Of a DNA stretch of 64,000 bases, positions 47,343-58,165 are shown piece after piece. A program made the translations under genes and the position numbers. The notes below the pieces were generated by a model that made no database searches, was not told the DNA's origin, and worked only from the letters and a program-made list of their open reading frames with translations. The DNA lies in assembly GCA_030068145.1 (NCBI GenBank), contig JAPJBO010000705.1, forward strand, positions 58,450 to 122,449, in the 5' to 3' direction. Source of the stretch: Diplonema papillatum. Its lineage: Eukaryota; Euglenozoa; Diplonemea; Diplonemida; Diplonemidae. The stretch's first letter is position 1; the number at the start of each line of letters is the position of its first letter.

Positions 47343-48593
47343 ATGTTGCGCCTGCATGCCTTCTTCGCCGTAGCGGCGGCGGCGGCTGTCCATGCGGCGC
47401 CTGACTGCGACATATTGTCGCACGGCGCAGTGTGCGACGGGACCACTGACGACACCAACGCGATCCAAGCAGCGATCGACGCTTGCGTCGGCGGCGGGCA
47501 CGTCGTGTTCGCCGCCGATAAGAACTGCATGACTTACCCGCTGAAGCTGGCGGGCAACAACTCCCTCTATTTTCCGGCCGGCAGCATCATCCGCGCCGCT
47601 GGCATGGATAACTGGCCGAGCGGAGAGTACTACAACCTGTTCAGCGTCACGCACGCGTCGAACATCTCCGTCTTCGGTACGGGCACGATTGACGGTAATG
47701 GCCAGGCGTGGTGGCCCACGGAGCCGAACAACCGGCCTAGGATGTTCCACATGCAGTACGTCTCTGACATCTCGATCAAGGGAGTCACGCTGATCAACTC
47801 TCCGATGATGACGATCGTGTTGAACAGCCCGTGCGAGCGGGCGTACATCGAAGACGTCACCATTTGGAACTACGCCGTCGGCCAAACAGACGGAATCGAC
47901 TTCGGCTGCGACGGCGGCCTCATCCGCAACGTGAGCGTCACCAACGGTGACGACAGCCTCTGCATGAAAAGCGGCGCTAAGAACGTGCTGATCGTCAACT
48001 CGACCACCCAGCAGGGGCCGCCGTACCCTACCGCGGCTCAGGCTGGGAGGGCTGATGGATTAGTCCTCGGGACGAGTGTGAACAACAGCATGTACAACGT
48101 GACGTACAGGAACTGCACCGCAACGGGGACGTTGAGGGGGATCACGTTCAAGTTCCGCCCGACGCAGAACGGGACGGTCAGCGACATTATGTTCGAGAAT
48201 ATCCGGATTGTCGACCCGCAGGCGTACGCTGTTGACATAGACATCAACTCCGATCACTTCATGTCTTCTGCGGAGGAGAAGGAAGCTGTGCACCAGCGGG
48301 CAATGAGGCAGCGAGCTACCGGGAAGTTCGAGCCGTCGGCCCGTGAACAGGCTTCTCTTGGCACTGTGCACGTCAACAACGTCGTCATCCGCAACGTGAC
48401 GGGCAGGGCCACGACCCCTGGCGTGTTCAAATGCAACGACGCGCCGTACAATTGCATGAACATCACCCTCGAGGACTTCCACTTCACCAACTACACGGAC
48501 CCGGCTTGCACGTGGGTCGACGCGTACGGCAGCGGGAGCAACGTTGAGCCGGCGAGCTGCATGCCGCCAGCGTACAACGACACGTCCGTGTAA
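47343..48593 (+). CDS. GH28 polygalacturonase-like secreted protein, copy 3 (intact)
   Basis: 416 residues. The ATG at 47343 (MLRLHAFFAVAAAAAVHA) is chosen because the signal peptide follows directly; upstream in-frame sequence belongs to the MITE. The body is almost identical to copy 2 up to about residue 295, including QTDGIDFGCDGG and NGDDSLCMKSG. The C-terminal fifth differs (DHFMSSAEEKEAVHQRAMRQ and on) and matches the tandem fragments downstream. As in copy 2, the GHG and RIK positions read ADGLVLGTS and GITFKF. Likely a secreted pectin-active enzyme or diverged relative. Confidence 0.8.
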   Translation: MLRLHAFFAVAAAAAVHAAPDCDILSHGAVCDGTTDDTNAIQAAIDACVGGGHVVFAADKNCMTYPLKLAGNNSLYFPAGSIIRAAGMDNWPSGEYYNLFSVTHASNISVFGTGTIDGNGQAWWPTEPNNRPRMFHMQYVSDISIKGVTLINSPMMTIVLNSPCERAYIEDVTIWNYAVGQTDGIDFGCDGGLIRNVSVTNGDDSLCMKSGAKNVLIVNSTTQQGPPYPTAAQAGRADGLVLGTSVNNSMYNVTYRNCTATGTLRGITFKFRPTQNGTVSDIMFENIRIVDPQAYAVDIDINSDHFMSSAEEKEAVHQRAMRQRATGKFEPSAREQASLGTVHVNNVVIRNVTGRATTPGVFKCNDAPYNCMNITLEDFHFTNYTDPACTWVDAYGSGSNVEPASCMPPAYNDTSV

Positions 48594-48776
48594 ACGTTGC
48601 TCCACTTCTCTCTACCAGGCCCATGCGTATCTTCTGGAGCTGCATCGAAATGCCTGGCGCTGTCTTTTCACGTTGCTCCACGGTTCGCCTTCTCACTCGC
48701 TACGCAGGAAAAAAAAGTCGTAGCGCCAAAGTTGCTGTAGCAGCAGGTTCATTACCAGATACCAAATTCTACGATT

Positions 48777-49317
48777 TTGGAGAAACGAGGGCAAGGGCCG
48801 GGCAACAATAGCATGCACAACGTGACATTCCGTGACTGCACAGCTACCAGGGACGCTGAGGGGGATCACGCTTCAAGTTCCTCCCGACGCAGAATGGGAT
48901 GTCAGCGATATTCTGTTCGAGAATATGTGGCTTGTCGACCCGCAGGCGTACGCTGTTGACGTCGACATCGACTCCGATCACTTCGTGTCTTCTGCGGAGG
49001 AGAAGGAAGCTGTGCACCAGCGGGCAATGAGGCAGCGAGCTACCGGGAAGTTCGAGCCGTCGGCCCGTGGACAGGCTACTCTTGGCACTGTGCACGTCAA
49101 CAACGTCGTCATCCGCAACGTGACGGGCAGGGCCACGACCCCTGGCGTGTTCAAATGCAACGACGCGCCGTACAATTGCATGAACATCACCCTCGAGGAC
49201 TTCCACTTCACCAACTACACGGACCCGGCTTGCACGTGGGTCGACGCGTACGGCAGCGGGAGCAACGTTGAGCCGGCGAGCTGCATGCCGCCAGCGTACA
49301 ACGACACGTCCGTGTAA
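48777..49317 (+). pseudogene. GH28 3'-half pseudo-copy, unit 1
   Basis: 161 codons from 48832 match the C-terminal part of copy 3 with a frame-disrupting small indel near 48850-48900 (GTCAGCGATATTCTGTTCGA retained). The N-terminal signal peptide and both catalytic Asp segments are missing. Confidence 0.8.
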
Positions 49318-49500
49318 ACGTTGCTCCACTTCTCTCTACCAGGCCCATGCGTATCTTCTGGAGCTGCATCGAAATGCCTGGCGCTGTCTTTTCACGTTGC
49401 TCCACGGTTCGCCTTCTCACTCGCTACGCAGGAAAAAAAAGTCGTAGCGCCAAAGTTGCTGTAGCAGCAGGTTCATTACCAGATACCAAATTCTACGATT

Positions 49501-50041
49501 TTGGAGAAACGAGGGCAAGGGCCGGGCAACAATAGCATGCACAACGTGACATTCCGTGACTGCACAGCTACCAGGGACGCTGAGGGGGATCACGCTTCAA
49601 GTTCCTCCCGACGCAGAATGGGATGTCAGCGATATTCTGTTCGAGAATATGTGGCTTGTCGACCCGCAGGCGTACGCTGTTGACGTCGACATCGACTCCG
49701 ATCACTTCGTGTCTTCTGCGGAGGAGAAGGAAGCTGTGCACCAGCGGGCAATGAGGCAGCGAGCTACCGGGAAGTTCGAGCCGTCGGCCCGTGGACAGGC
49801 TACTCTTGGCACTGTGCACGTCAACAACGTCGTCATCCGCAACGTGACGGGCAGGGCCACGACCCCTGGCGTGTTCAAATGCAACGACGCGCCGTACAAT
49901 TGCATGAACATCACCCTCGAGGACTTCCACTTCACCAACTACACGGACCCGGCTTGCACGTGGGTCGACGCGTACGGCAGCGGGAGCAACGTTGAGCCGG
50001 CGAGCTGCATGCCGCCAGCGTACAACGACACGTCCGTGTAA
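49501..50041 (+). pseudogene. GH28 3'-half pseudo-copy, unit 2
   Basis: Identical in protein to unit 1, including the same disruption, so it was copied after the damage arose. Confidence 0.8.
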
Positions 50042-50224
50042 ACGTTGCTCCACTTCTCTCTACCAGGCCCATGCGTATCTTCTGGAGCTGCATCGAAATG
50101 CCTGGCGCTGTCTTTTCACGTTGCTCCACGGTTCGCCTTCTCACTCGCTACGCAGGAAAAAAAAGTCGTAGCGCCAAAGTTGCTGTAGCAGCAGGTTCAT
50201 TACCAGATACCAAATTCTACGATT

Positions 50225-50640
50225 TTGGAGAAACGAGGGCAAGGGCCGGGCAACAATAGCATGCACAACGTGACATTCCGTGACTGCACAGCTACCAGGG
50301 ACGCTGAGGGGGATCACGCTTCAAGTTCCTCCCGACGCAGAATGGGATGTCAGCGATATTCTGTTCGAGAATATGTGGCTTGTCGACCCGCAGGCGTACG
50401 CTGTTGACGTCGACATCGACTCCGATCACTTCGTGTCTTCTGCGGAGGAGAAGGAAGCTGTGCACCAGCGGGCAATGAGGCAGCGAGCTACCGGGAAGTT
50501 CGAGCCGTCGGCCCGTGGACAGGCTACTCTTGGCACTGTGCACGTCAACAACGTCGTCATCCGCAACGTGACGGGCAGGGCCACGACCCCTGGCGTGTTC
50601 AAATGCAACGACGCGCCGTACAATTGCATGAACAACCCAG
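50225..50640 (+). pseudogene. GH28 3'-half pseudo-copy, unit 3 (truncated)
   Basis: Same as units 1 and 2 until AATTGCATGAACA (about 50635), where unrelated sequence takes over. The frame continues 50 codons into non-homologous DNA. Confidence 0.8.
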
Positions 50641-51040
50641 GCGCTGTGCACGTCTCAAGCATCAAGGTCGTCGTCCACTTGTGGCGCTCCTTCCCCTTCG
50701 CTATACAATACAAACACAATCTGATTTGCTTCTTCGCTTACACCACCGGCGTCCGCACGCTGCTTCTTGTTTGCCAACTTTAAATTGTTGAAAGTATGCT
50801 AATACTGCAGGGAATAGTTGACCAGACCTCTTGAGTTTGTGCTTACCACGAATTGGGGAGTCGGGAGAACCTACAAAGCCAAAAGCAGGACCAGCCCCCC
50901 CGTTCGTGAGAAAAGCGATGAATAAAAACACCTTCTTTTTTCCATCTACCTTTGTCAAGAGCTGCAACTCAACTGTTGCCGCACTTTCTTGCGCAACTGT
51001 CTGGCTACTGTCAGCCGTCGGCTCGAAGAAGAAGAAGAAG
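50641..51040. other. No recognisable gene
   Basis: About 60 bp (50706-50760) resembles the foldback arm (ACAATACAAACACAATCTGA); the rest is unremarkable up to a (GAA)n tract at about 51030. Confidence 0.4.
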
Positions 51041-51044
51041 AAAA

Positions 51045-51320
51045 AAGAAAAAGGCCGCTCCGGGTCCAGGAACGTGACGGTCAATCACAGCTTGCAAAGC
51101 TTGAGTCGGAGGCAGCACAGTGCCACAACCCCGTCCGCTCTGCCCTGCGGCTGACCGTCTCGACGAGCTTGTGTTCTGCGCGAGCGCCAAGCCCCAAGGT
51201 GCGCCAAGCCTTGATGCTTTAGTTTGGGAAATCGGTAGCCACTTGACCCGTACGCCCGTGGCTCTGCAGTACCGCCGAACACGTGAAGCTTGGCTCCCGT
51301 GTAGCAGGCTTTCCCTGGTA
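51045..51320. repeat. About 260-bp dispersed repeat (copy 2)
   Basis: Same family and orientation as 41905-42180. Also preceded by an A/G-rich (GAA)n stretch. Confidence 0.75.
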
Positions 51321-51815
51321 CCTGATCATCTGGCTACTGTCAGCGGTCGGCTCGACAAAAAAAAAAGTGTCCAGTAGCCATGTTCAAAAACGACCGGGCC
51401 GTCAGCCTTAGCGGGAACACTGCTGTTATTACGAAAAAAAACCACAGCGGCGAAGCTAAACCTTACCTCACACACGTTTGTTTGTGCGCACTTCCTTCAA
51501 ACCTGTTTTGTCCATCTAACGGGAGTGAGGATAGTACGCTGCCATCGATCTGTTTTTTGTTCTTGACAAATTGCATTTGTTAGACACAAAAAAAGGTGGA
51601 AAGGCACCCAATCTGCACGCCCATCGGGAAGAAACCGCAACTGGGTCACTCTTGATGGCCTGCTGCGTTTCTTGCCGCCGCGTGCCGCGTGGGAATCCTC
51701 CGCGGGGCGGTCCTTCCGCGCTTCTCCTGCTTCGCTCAACACCAGCGCAGACCCTTTGTTCTCGCACTCGTGTTTCTGCGACCCGGAAATTCGTAGCAAA
51801 AAAGAAAGAAAAGAA
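51321..51815. other. No recognisable gene
   Basis: Short frames only. TGGCTACTGTCAGC at about 51330 repeats a segment near 51000. Confidence 0.35.
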
Positions 51816-51824
51816 GAAGAAAAA

Positions 51825-52185
51825 TACTCGAGGGACTGCCTTGTGCTCATTTCGAAGGAGGCTAGAGGGGGGGAGAAAACAATACAACTACGAAGTGGGT
51901 CTTTTTTCGTAATAACAATTAATTGTAAACACGAAAGAGAACGCTGGCAGCGTGTTTGGGAGAAGATTAGCCTACCGATCATATTCACTCACTATCTCTC
52001 ACTAACACCCCCGGCACGTACAAACAAACATCGCGCCTATTCTTTTTGTTGTTACCGCTTACGCCCGCCACTAAACCCAGATTTACCTGTGTTTCGTGTG
52101 GGCTACAGCACATTTACCTCCTTTGATCTATCGCAACTGGCAGTCTCCTCAAGCATTTCCTGCGACAAAGCAGGTGCTTATACAA
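51825..52185 (+). mobile_element. MITE-like repeat interrupted by a nested about 145-bp insertion
   Basis: The outer parts match 43193-43420 and 47100-47325. At 51908-52052 the sequence is replaced by the 15449-15595 repeat, inserted between GGGTCTTTTTT and CGCTTACGCCCGCCAC. The uninterrupted copies show the original joint. Confidence 0.8.
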
Positions 52186-52584
52186 AGAAAAAAAGCCCAA
52201 AAAGGGGTGTCCTCATCCGCGTATACACCAACGTTGCCCACTCCCCTCCATTCCCCTCCTTCCCCACGGTGCACAACCGACCACGAACAGCCACCAATTG
52301 CCTCAAACTCTCCAGGTACTACTTTAGTATACGGTAGGAACTGGAGCAAAGCGCATGGCAGGATGAGCACACCACCCGAGCCTACAACAGGAGGATTCGG
52401 GTGGGTTGAGGTGGGTCTTCTGAAACTGAATTTTTCCGAACCGAGGACAATGTCATATGCTGTCTACCGGACAAGTGAGTCGTGCATGTTCTGCGCTGAT
52501 GATGATGTCTGTGGCCTACGTGGACCGAAACACGGCGCAGACGACCGTCCCAAGCACGTTTTCTTGTAATCCTCCACCCCCTCA
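52186..52584. other. No recognisable gene
   Basis: Only short frames; none has a motif I recognise. Confidence 0.35.
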
Positions 52585-52835
52585 AGAGCGAAACATGAGA
52601 CGAAGAACGAGGTCCACAGAACACCGCGGTGAAAAACACAGGAGCTAGTCCCTCAAGGTTTCATTCCCCACTATGGGAGCCGTACACTCCCCTTTTTACA
52701 ACTTTCTATTTTCTATTTAGCATCCCTTTCCTAGAGACGACATCTTCCTCAAAGAAGACTTGATGCTAGCATCAACCATGCATGAGAGGCAGTGCTCTGC
52801 CAAAACATTAAACTAAGATTTTTTCCCCCAAGAAC
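52585..52835. repeat. Dispersed repeat with CTTTCTATTTTCTATTT core (copy 3)
   Basis: Same family as 12735-12960, including GCGAAACA(T/C)GAGACGAAGA at the left and GAAGACTTGATGCTAGCATC at the right. Confidence 0.75.
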
Positions 52836-53185
52836 CTGCGGGTATAACGTCGCGTGCGCGTCCCCCCAGTTCGGGAAAAGGGATATAGGAAAGGGGGTCC
52901 TCCCTCCTGACGGAAGGATCTCTACCTTTCCTGTTGGTAATATGATGGTCAACCACGCATGAAATGAAAATCTGAGACTGGCAAATGAAAAAGACTGGGA
53001 TTCATAAGGCAAGAACGCTAATCACTAGAGTGAGTCAATCACAATCTGAATCGGAGCAGCACTCCGCTCTAGTGACATAGCGAACTAAGGACATAGCCTC
53101 CGGTGGTCAGCACCGATGCGCTCCCTCGATCAGTCGCGGCGCCTCGCATCGCAAAACAAAAGAGAAAAGAAGAAAAAGAAAAAGA
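52836..53185. other. No recognisable gene
   Basis: Mixed sequence with short frames, ending in an A/G-rich (GAAAAA)n tract that precedes the next dispersed repeat. Confidence 0.35.
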
Positions 53186-53189
53186 AAAA

Positions 53190-53450
53190 GGCCAGGAACG
53201 TGACGGTCAACTACAGCTTGCAAAGCTTGAGTCGGAGGCAGCACAGTGCCACAACCCCGTCCGCTCTGCCCTGCGGCTGACCGTCTTGACGAGCTTGTGT
53301 TCAGCGCGAGCGCCAAGCCCCAAGGTGCGCCACGCCTTGATGCTTTAGTTTGGGAAATCGGTAGCCACTTGACCCGCAGGCCCGTGGCTCTGCAGTACCG
53401 CCGAACACGTGAAGCTTGGCTCCCGTGTAGCAGGCTTTCCCTGGTACCCA
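53190..53450. repeat. About 260-bp dispersed repeat (copy 3)
   Basis: Same family and orientation as 41905-42180 and 51045-51320, again with an A/G-rich leader. Confidence 0.75.
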
Positions 53451-53554
53451 AAACAAAAGAAGACAGATAAAATGAGTTGACTTGCACTCTAAAATGCTCG
53501 CGGCCTTTTTCACGGGGTTTTACTCTCCGACCGTTTCACGAACACTCTTCCCGC

Positions 53555-54015
53555 ACAAGCGACACTGCACGCACTACCGCGCACAACCGAAAAAGCCCGT
53601 GCGGCAGGGAGTGAAGACGAAGGGGAAGCGCGAAGCGACGAGCCCGGACGGGCCAACAAGACGCAAGACCAGGCGACCAAGAGAAGGAGGGGGACGCGAC
53701 CCAGGGACCCGGGCTAAGTAGCCTGGAACTAGTGTGATGGACCTTTCTTCGGAGGCACTCAAGGATCGACTTACACGCACAACCGCGCACAACCGAAGAA
53801 GCCCGTGCGGCAGGGAGTGGAGACGAGGTGATGCAAGACGAAGGGGAAGCGCGAAGCGACCAGCCCGGACGGACCAACAAGACGCAAGACCAGGCGACCA
53901 AGAGAAGGAGGGGGACGCGACCCAGAGACCCGGGCTAAGTAGCTTGGAACTAGTGTGATGGACCTTTCTTCGGAGGGGCTCACGCACTCAAAGATCGACT
54001 TATACGCACAAGCGA
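53555..54015. repeat. About 230-bp tandem duplication
   Basis: Two units share GCACAACCGAARAAGCCCGT, GACGCAAGACCAGGCGACCA and GGAACTAGTGTGATGGACCT. GACCCGGGCTAAGTAG and the GGAGGGGCTCACGCACTCAA block link it to the 636-bp unit in the GH28 intron (32776, 33413). Confidence 0.8.
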
Positions 54016-54354
54016 CACTAGAACCAAAAGTCGCGTGTGCATCGTGCGCATGCACCTTTAGCTCCCGGTTGCTCCAGAATCAGAGCCGGGTTGTTCGGCA
54101 AGTTGCATTTGGTAGCAGCGTTCGCGCTGAGGAAGAAGGCGGCCGATTTCGGCCGGGAGAACGGTAAACCCCGTACACGTATATTATTTACTCACGGATA
54201 TTATTTACTTCACGGATATTATTTACTCTTATAAGTATAAACTCGAGAACACAGGCTTAAGACATCACACCGACAACAGGTCGCCCCTTCAAAGAACACT
54301 GCGTCACCTCCCCCAACCCCCGTTGTGGGGCGGCGGAGGGGGGGGGACGAAAAA

Positions 54355-56593
54355 ATGACGGTCAAAGTGTCCTTGGCCTACAAGGAAAGCGACCTGACGA
54401 CGGCCGTCGATGCCTTGGTGGACCGGTGCGAGAAGCTGCTGCGCAGACTTGTCGACATGGGCGTCACAGGGGACGTGCTGTCTATGCACACTGCGTCGCT
54501 GGTGCACGCGGCGGAGGACTTGCTGGGATCCGGCGAGGGTGGGTCGATACAGTGCGCACGCACACTGCTCACGAAAGCCGACCAATGGTCAGCGGACGAA
54601 GGGTGCTGGAGCACGGGGCCATCGCACGCCCACACGCGGTCCATGCTCCGGGGGCAGCTGTTCCTCTGCCGAGGCGTGGCCGATGCTATCGATGTATGCT
54701 TCCCTTTCAACCTTCGAAGCGGACAGTGTACTGCTGTCTAGAACACTCTAGAAATACTCTAGAGATAGTCTAATGACAGTCTAATGACATTCTGACAGCC
54801 TAAAATTCCATACTGGGAAAGGTCACCCGGAGTTTCAAGTGAACTTTCACTCTAAATGACGTCTAATGGTAGCTTCATCGACATTCTAAAATCAGTCTAA
54901 TAATAGTCTGAAGGCACGCTATAGACAGTCTTAGAATAGTCTGACGACACTTTAAAGGTAGTCTAACGACAATCTAACGACATTATACCGCGCGAGAAGC
55001 TGCCGCAGACTTCTCGTGTCGACATGGGCGTCACAGGGGACGTGCTGTCTAAGCACACTGCGTCGCTGGTGCAAGACACTCTAGCGACGGTCACACCGAT
55101 ATCCTTCCAAATCTAAATCACCCCTACAGCACGCGCCGCCAGAAGGTGCCGACCTGCTGTCAACAGCGAAGAATCACCTGCACCAGGCCCTGTCTCTGAC
55201 GAAAGGCCTGAAGACCGAAGCCTGCCTGACAACGATGATACGGGCATCTGTAGCCCTGGCGTGGGTGCATGTCCGGTTAAGCTGCTCTGCGAGTGCAGTC
55301 ATCCACGCGGAAAACGCGCGCGACGCGTGCATGGCTGGCGCCCACAGCGGAGACGGGGTGCGCTGCCTTGCCGCCAGGGTGCTCTCGGCCGTGTCGCACG
55401 AGACGGCCGTGATCGCGAAGTACGGCGAAGCCGTGAAGCAGTGGAGCGAGGCGATGGTTTCGGCGTCGGCAGCCGCGTCGGTTGCGAAGGAGTTCCCCGG
55501 GTACGGCGATCCGGCAGTCGTAAACGCCCTCCCCCTCATCAAGGAGCAGCTGAAGCTCTGCAAGCTCCGGTCCCAGGCGTTGTTCCCCCGCGCGCAAACG
55601 AACGCCTGCGCCGCCTCCTTGTTGGGAGGCCTCGTGCCGCCAGCCATCCTCCTGTCCAATAGCCACTCTCTCCCGCTTCTTCGCCGGTCGCTCTGCCGCC
55701 TCGAAAACACGCTTTCCTGCGGCGAATCACCCCTCGCCCTCCAGTTCCCCTCCGCCGCCTCCCTCAAGCACACCTCCCCACCGCCCCATGGCACCCGGGC
55801 CAAAAAAAGGCCGCCGCCGCCTGGCAACCATCGGTCGTCGCCAGCGGCGGTGCAGCATCAACACGGAACAGTGAGCCGGAAAAAACGACCCGCGTCTGTC
55901 CACGGGAGGTCCGGGGGCGGCGGTTCGGGCGGCGGTGGTGTTCGGATTGGCGGAGGGTTGACGACCAGCAGCGTGCGGAGAGGCCAGCGGGGCGTCGGAG
56001 GAAGCGTGAAGGCTGGGATGCGATCGCCTCGAGGCGGCGGCGGCGGCAGGTTGGCTGCTGGTGGAGGGGCGGCGGAAGCTCAGCAGCATGCGCTGGGGTA
56101 CTGCCACGGCCCGGCCCCTCATTCGCAGCACTACGACAGCGCCGCGAATCTGCCGCCGGGAAGCCCAGCAGAGCTCTGCGCCCTCGACCAGCCTCCCGGC
56201 GACGGCTCGCCCAACGAATCGAGCCCTCCCTCTCCTCCTCCTCTTCCTCCTGCTGCTGCTGCAGCTGCTGCCAGCACCGTCCGACCGTCGTCGCCCGCCA
56301 CCAAACGCTTCTCGACCCCTTCTCACCGGGCCCCCGTCCACGCGAGGCCCAGCCCGCCGGCTCGGTTCAAAACGGTGATTCCGTACTCACCGCCGGAGGC
56401 AGCTGTGGTGCTGGCGCTCGACGGCTGCGACGTGCCGCCGCCGCCGCCGCCGCCGCTGCCGCCGTCGCCGCGTGGGCGGCCTGCTTTGTCGTCGAAGCAG
56501 GGGTCGAAATGCTACAAGCGGCCGGGGGCAAGCGCGCGGGCAGCGTCCACAGGGGTGCACTTGTCCCGGTCTGATGTTCGCATGCGGTGCTCG
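54355..56593 (+). CDS. Two-exon protein: helical N-terminal half, Pro/Gly-rich C-terminal half
   Basis: Exon 1 is 54355-54693 (MTVKVSLAYKESDLTTAVD ... GVADAID). The intron 54694-55129 has GT...CTACAG ends, both in phase 0. Exon 2 is 55130-56593 and starts HAPPEGADLLSTAKNHLHQA. The joined N-terminal about 270 residues are Ala/Leu-rich amphipathic helices, reminiscent of TPR-like repeats, but no family is recognised. After about residue 300 the protein is low-complexity (PPPPGNH, GGGGSGGGG, poly-Pro, poly-Ala). Exon 2 ends before a strong donor CTCG^GTATGT; translation otherwise stops at 56620. Later exons were not identified. The intron contains a damaged copy of part of exon 1. Confidence 0.55.
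54990..55078 (+). pseudogene. Exon-1 fragment duplicated inside the intron
   Basis: GTCGACATGGGCGTCACAGG and neighbours repeat 54428-54512 with a few changes, including one that turns TCTATGCAC into TCTAAGCAC. Short AGTCTAAYGACA units (54760-54985) fill the rest of the intron. Confidence 0.75.
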
Positions 56594-57290
56594 GTATGTC
56601 TACATATCTCTGTATTCTAAACCAGTCTTTTGTTCACTTTTTGCACACTGAAACAGTTTCTATCTTATTTTTCAAATATTCACTTTTTGCACACTGAAAC
56701 AGTCTCTTTCTTATTTTTCAAATGTTTTCCCAAGCAATTCTAGAGCACTCTCCACGCTCTCAAACAGTTTTCAGCACTTTTTGCACTCTCAACCAGTCTC
56801 TAAAAAAGTCTCTCAAGCAGTGCAGAAAGTGGTCGAGACTCTTGAGCACGATTTGCACTGAAACCGTCTCTGAAAATGCTTTTCGAGCAGTCTAGCGCAC
56901 AGTTGTCACGCGGCAGCCTTCCTCCTTCTCCTCCACCTCCTCCTCCTGCTGCTGCTGCTGCTGCTACTGCCAGCACCGTCCGACCGTCGTCGCCCGCCAC
57001 CAAACGCTTCTCGACCCCTTCCCACCGGGCGCCCGTCCACGCGAGGCCCAGCCCGCCGGCTCGGTTCAAAACGGTGATTCCGTACTCACCGCCGGAGGCA
57101 GCCGTGGTGCTGGCGCTCGACGGCTGCGACGTGCCGCCGCCGCCGCCGCCGCCGCCGCGTGGGCGGCCTGCTTTGTCGTCGAAGCAGGGGTCGGCATGCT
57201 ACAAGCGGCCGGGGGCAAGCGCGCGGGCAGCATCCACAGGGGTGCACTTGTCCCGGTCTGATGTTCGCATGCGGTGCTCGGTATGTCTAC
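56225..57290. repeat. Duplicated terminal part of exon 2
   Basis: 56230-56640 (Pro/Ala run, SSPATKRFSTPSHRAPVHAR, ALDGCDVPPPP, then CTCGGTATGTCTACATATCT) is repeated at 56920-57330 with few changes. Both copies keep the same donor-like GTATGT, so the second could serve as an alternative exon or is a pseudo-copy. Confidence 0.8.
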
Positions 57291-58110
57291 ATATCTCTCT
57301 GTACTCTAAACCAGTCTTTTGTTCACTTTTTGCACACTGAAACAGACTCTATCTTATTTTTCAAATGTTTTCCCAAGCAAGTCTAGAGCACTCTCCACGC
57401 TCTCAAACAGTTTTCAGCACTTTTTGCACTCTCAACCAGTCTCTAAAAAAGTCTCTCAAGCAGTCTCGACCACTTTCTGCTCTCTTGGCACCGCTTTGCA
57501 CTGAAACCGTCTCTGAAAATGCTTTTCGAGCAGTTTAGAGCACTCTTCACACTCTCAAACAGTTTTCAGCACTTTTTGCACTCTCAAACAGTCTCTAAAA
57601 ACATGCCCCAGGAGCCGTCCGTGCTGCGTGGCAGCACCGGGTTGGTCGACCCGCTGCGGCGGCGGAGCGCTGCTGAAAACTGTTTTGCGCACTGTAACAG
57701 TCTCTATTTTCTTTTTCAAAATGTTTCCGAAGCAGAGCTAGAGCAATGTGCTCCCAAACAGTCTCCCGGTTCATCGACGGGAATCCTCGAGGCACCTAAA
57801 CGTACAGGGTACTTGGGTTGTTTGGGGGTAATCAATTTACTTTCGAAAACAGTCACCAAGAAAGTCTCTCAAAGCACTCGACGCTCTGCTCACATACCGT
57901 CTATCGGAGCACACTCAACCCACAGTCTCCGATACCACGTCGAGTGTATGCCCGAGCCTCAGCTGGCGTCGCCTTCCGTACGCGGGCCTCTCGGTGATAT
58001 GCAGGACGACTTGCACTGTTTACGTCTCATTGCATAGCACTTGCTGGCGCTGGAAGGCTCGTTCAAGTTTTTGCACACTGAAACAGTCTCTATTTACGGA
58101 GAGATGGTCC
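56640..58110. other. Intron-like DNA with AAACAGTCTCT repeats
   Basis: Short repeated words (CACTTTTTGCACACTGAAAC, TTCTTATTTTTCAAATGTTTTC, CTCTCAAACAGTTTTCAGCA) fill 56640-56880 and 57290-57600. A GC-rich island at about 57604-57675 (ATGCCCCAGGAGCCGTCCGT and on) stands out and might be a short exon, but I cannot connect it in frame with confidence. Confidence 0.4.
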
Positions 58111-58119
58111 CTGCACTCT

Positions 58120-58124
58120 AACTC

Positions 58125-58165
<41 letters not shown>

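Larger units (their letters stand above)
48594..50640. repeat. 724-bp tandem array of GH28 copy 3 3' half
   Basis: Units contain the GH28 C-terminal half plus 3' flank (TGGAGCTGCATCGAAATGCC, GAAAAAAAAGTCGTAGCGCC). Equivalent positions are exactly 724 bp apart (48832, 49556, 50280). Units 1 and 2 look identical, unit 3 is cut at about 50633, so the expansion is very recent. Confidence 0.92.

Noticed and set aside
57519..58037. 172-codon frame after the Pro-rich gene
   Set aside because: It crosses intron-like repeat words (AAACAGTCTCT) and has no consistent composition; only the GC-rich island at 57604-57675 is worth noting.
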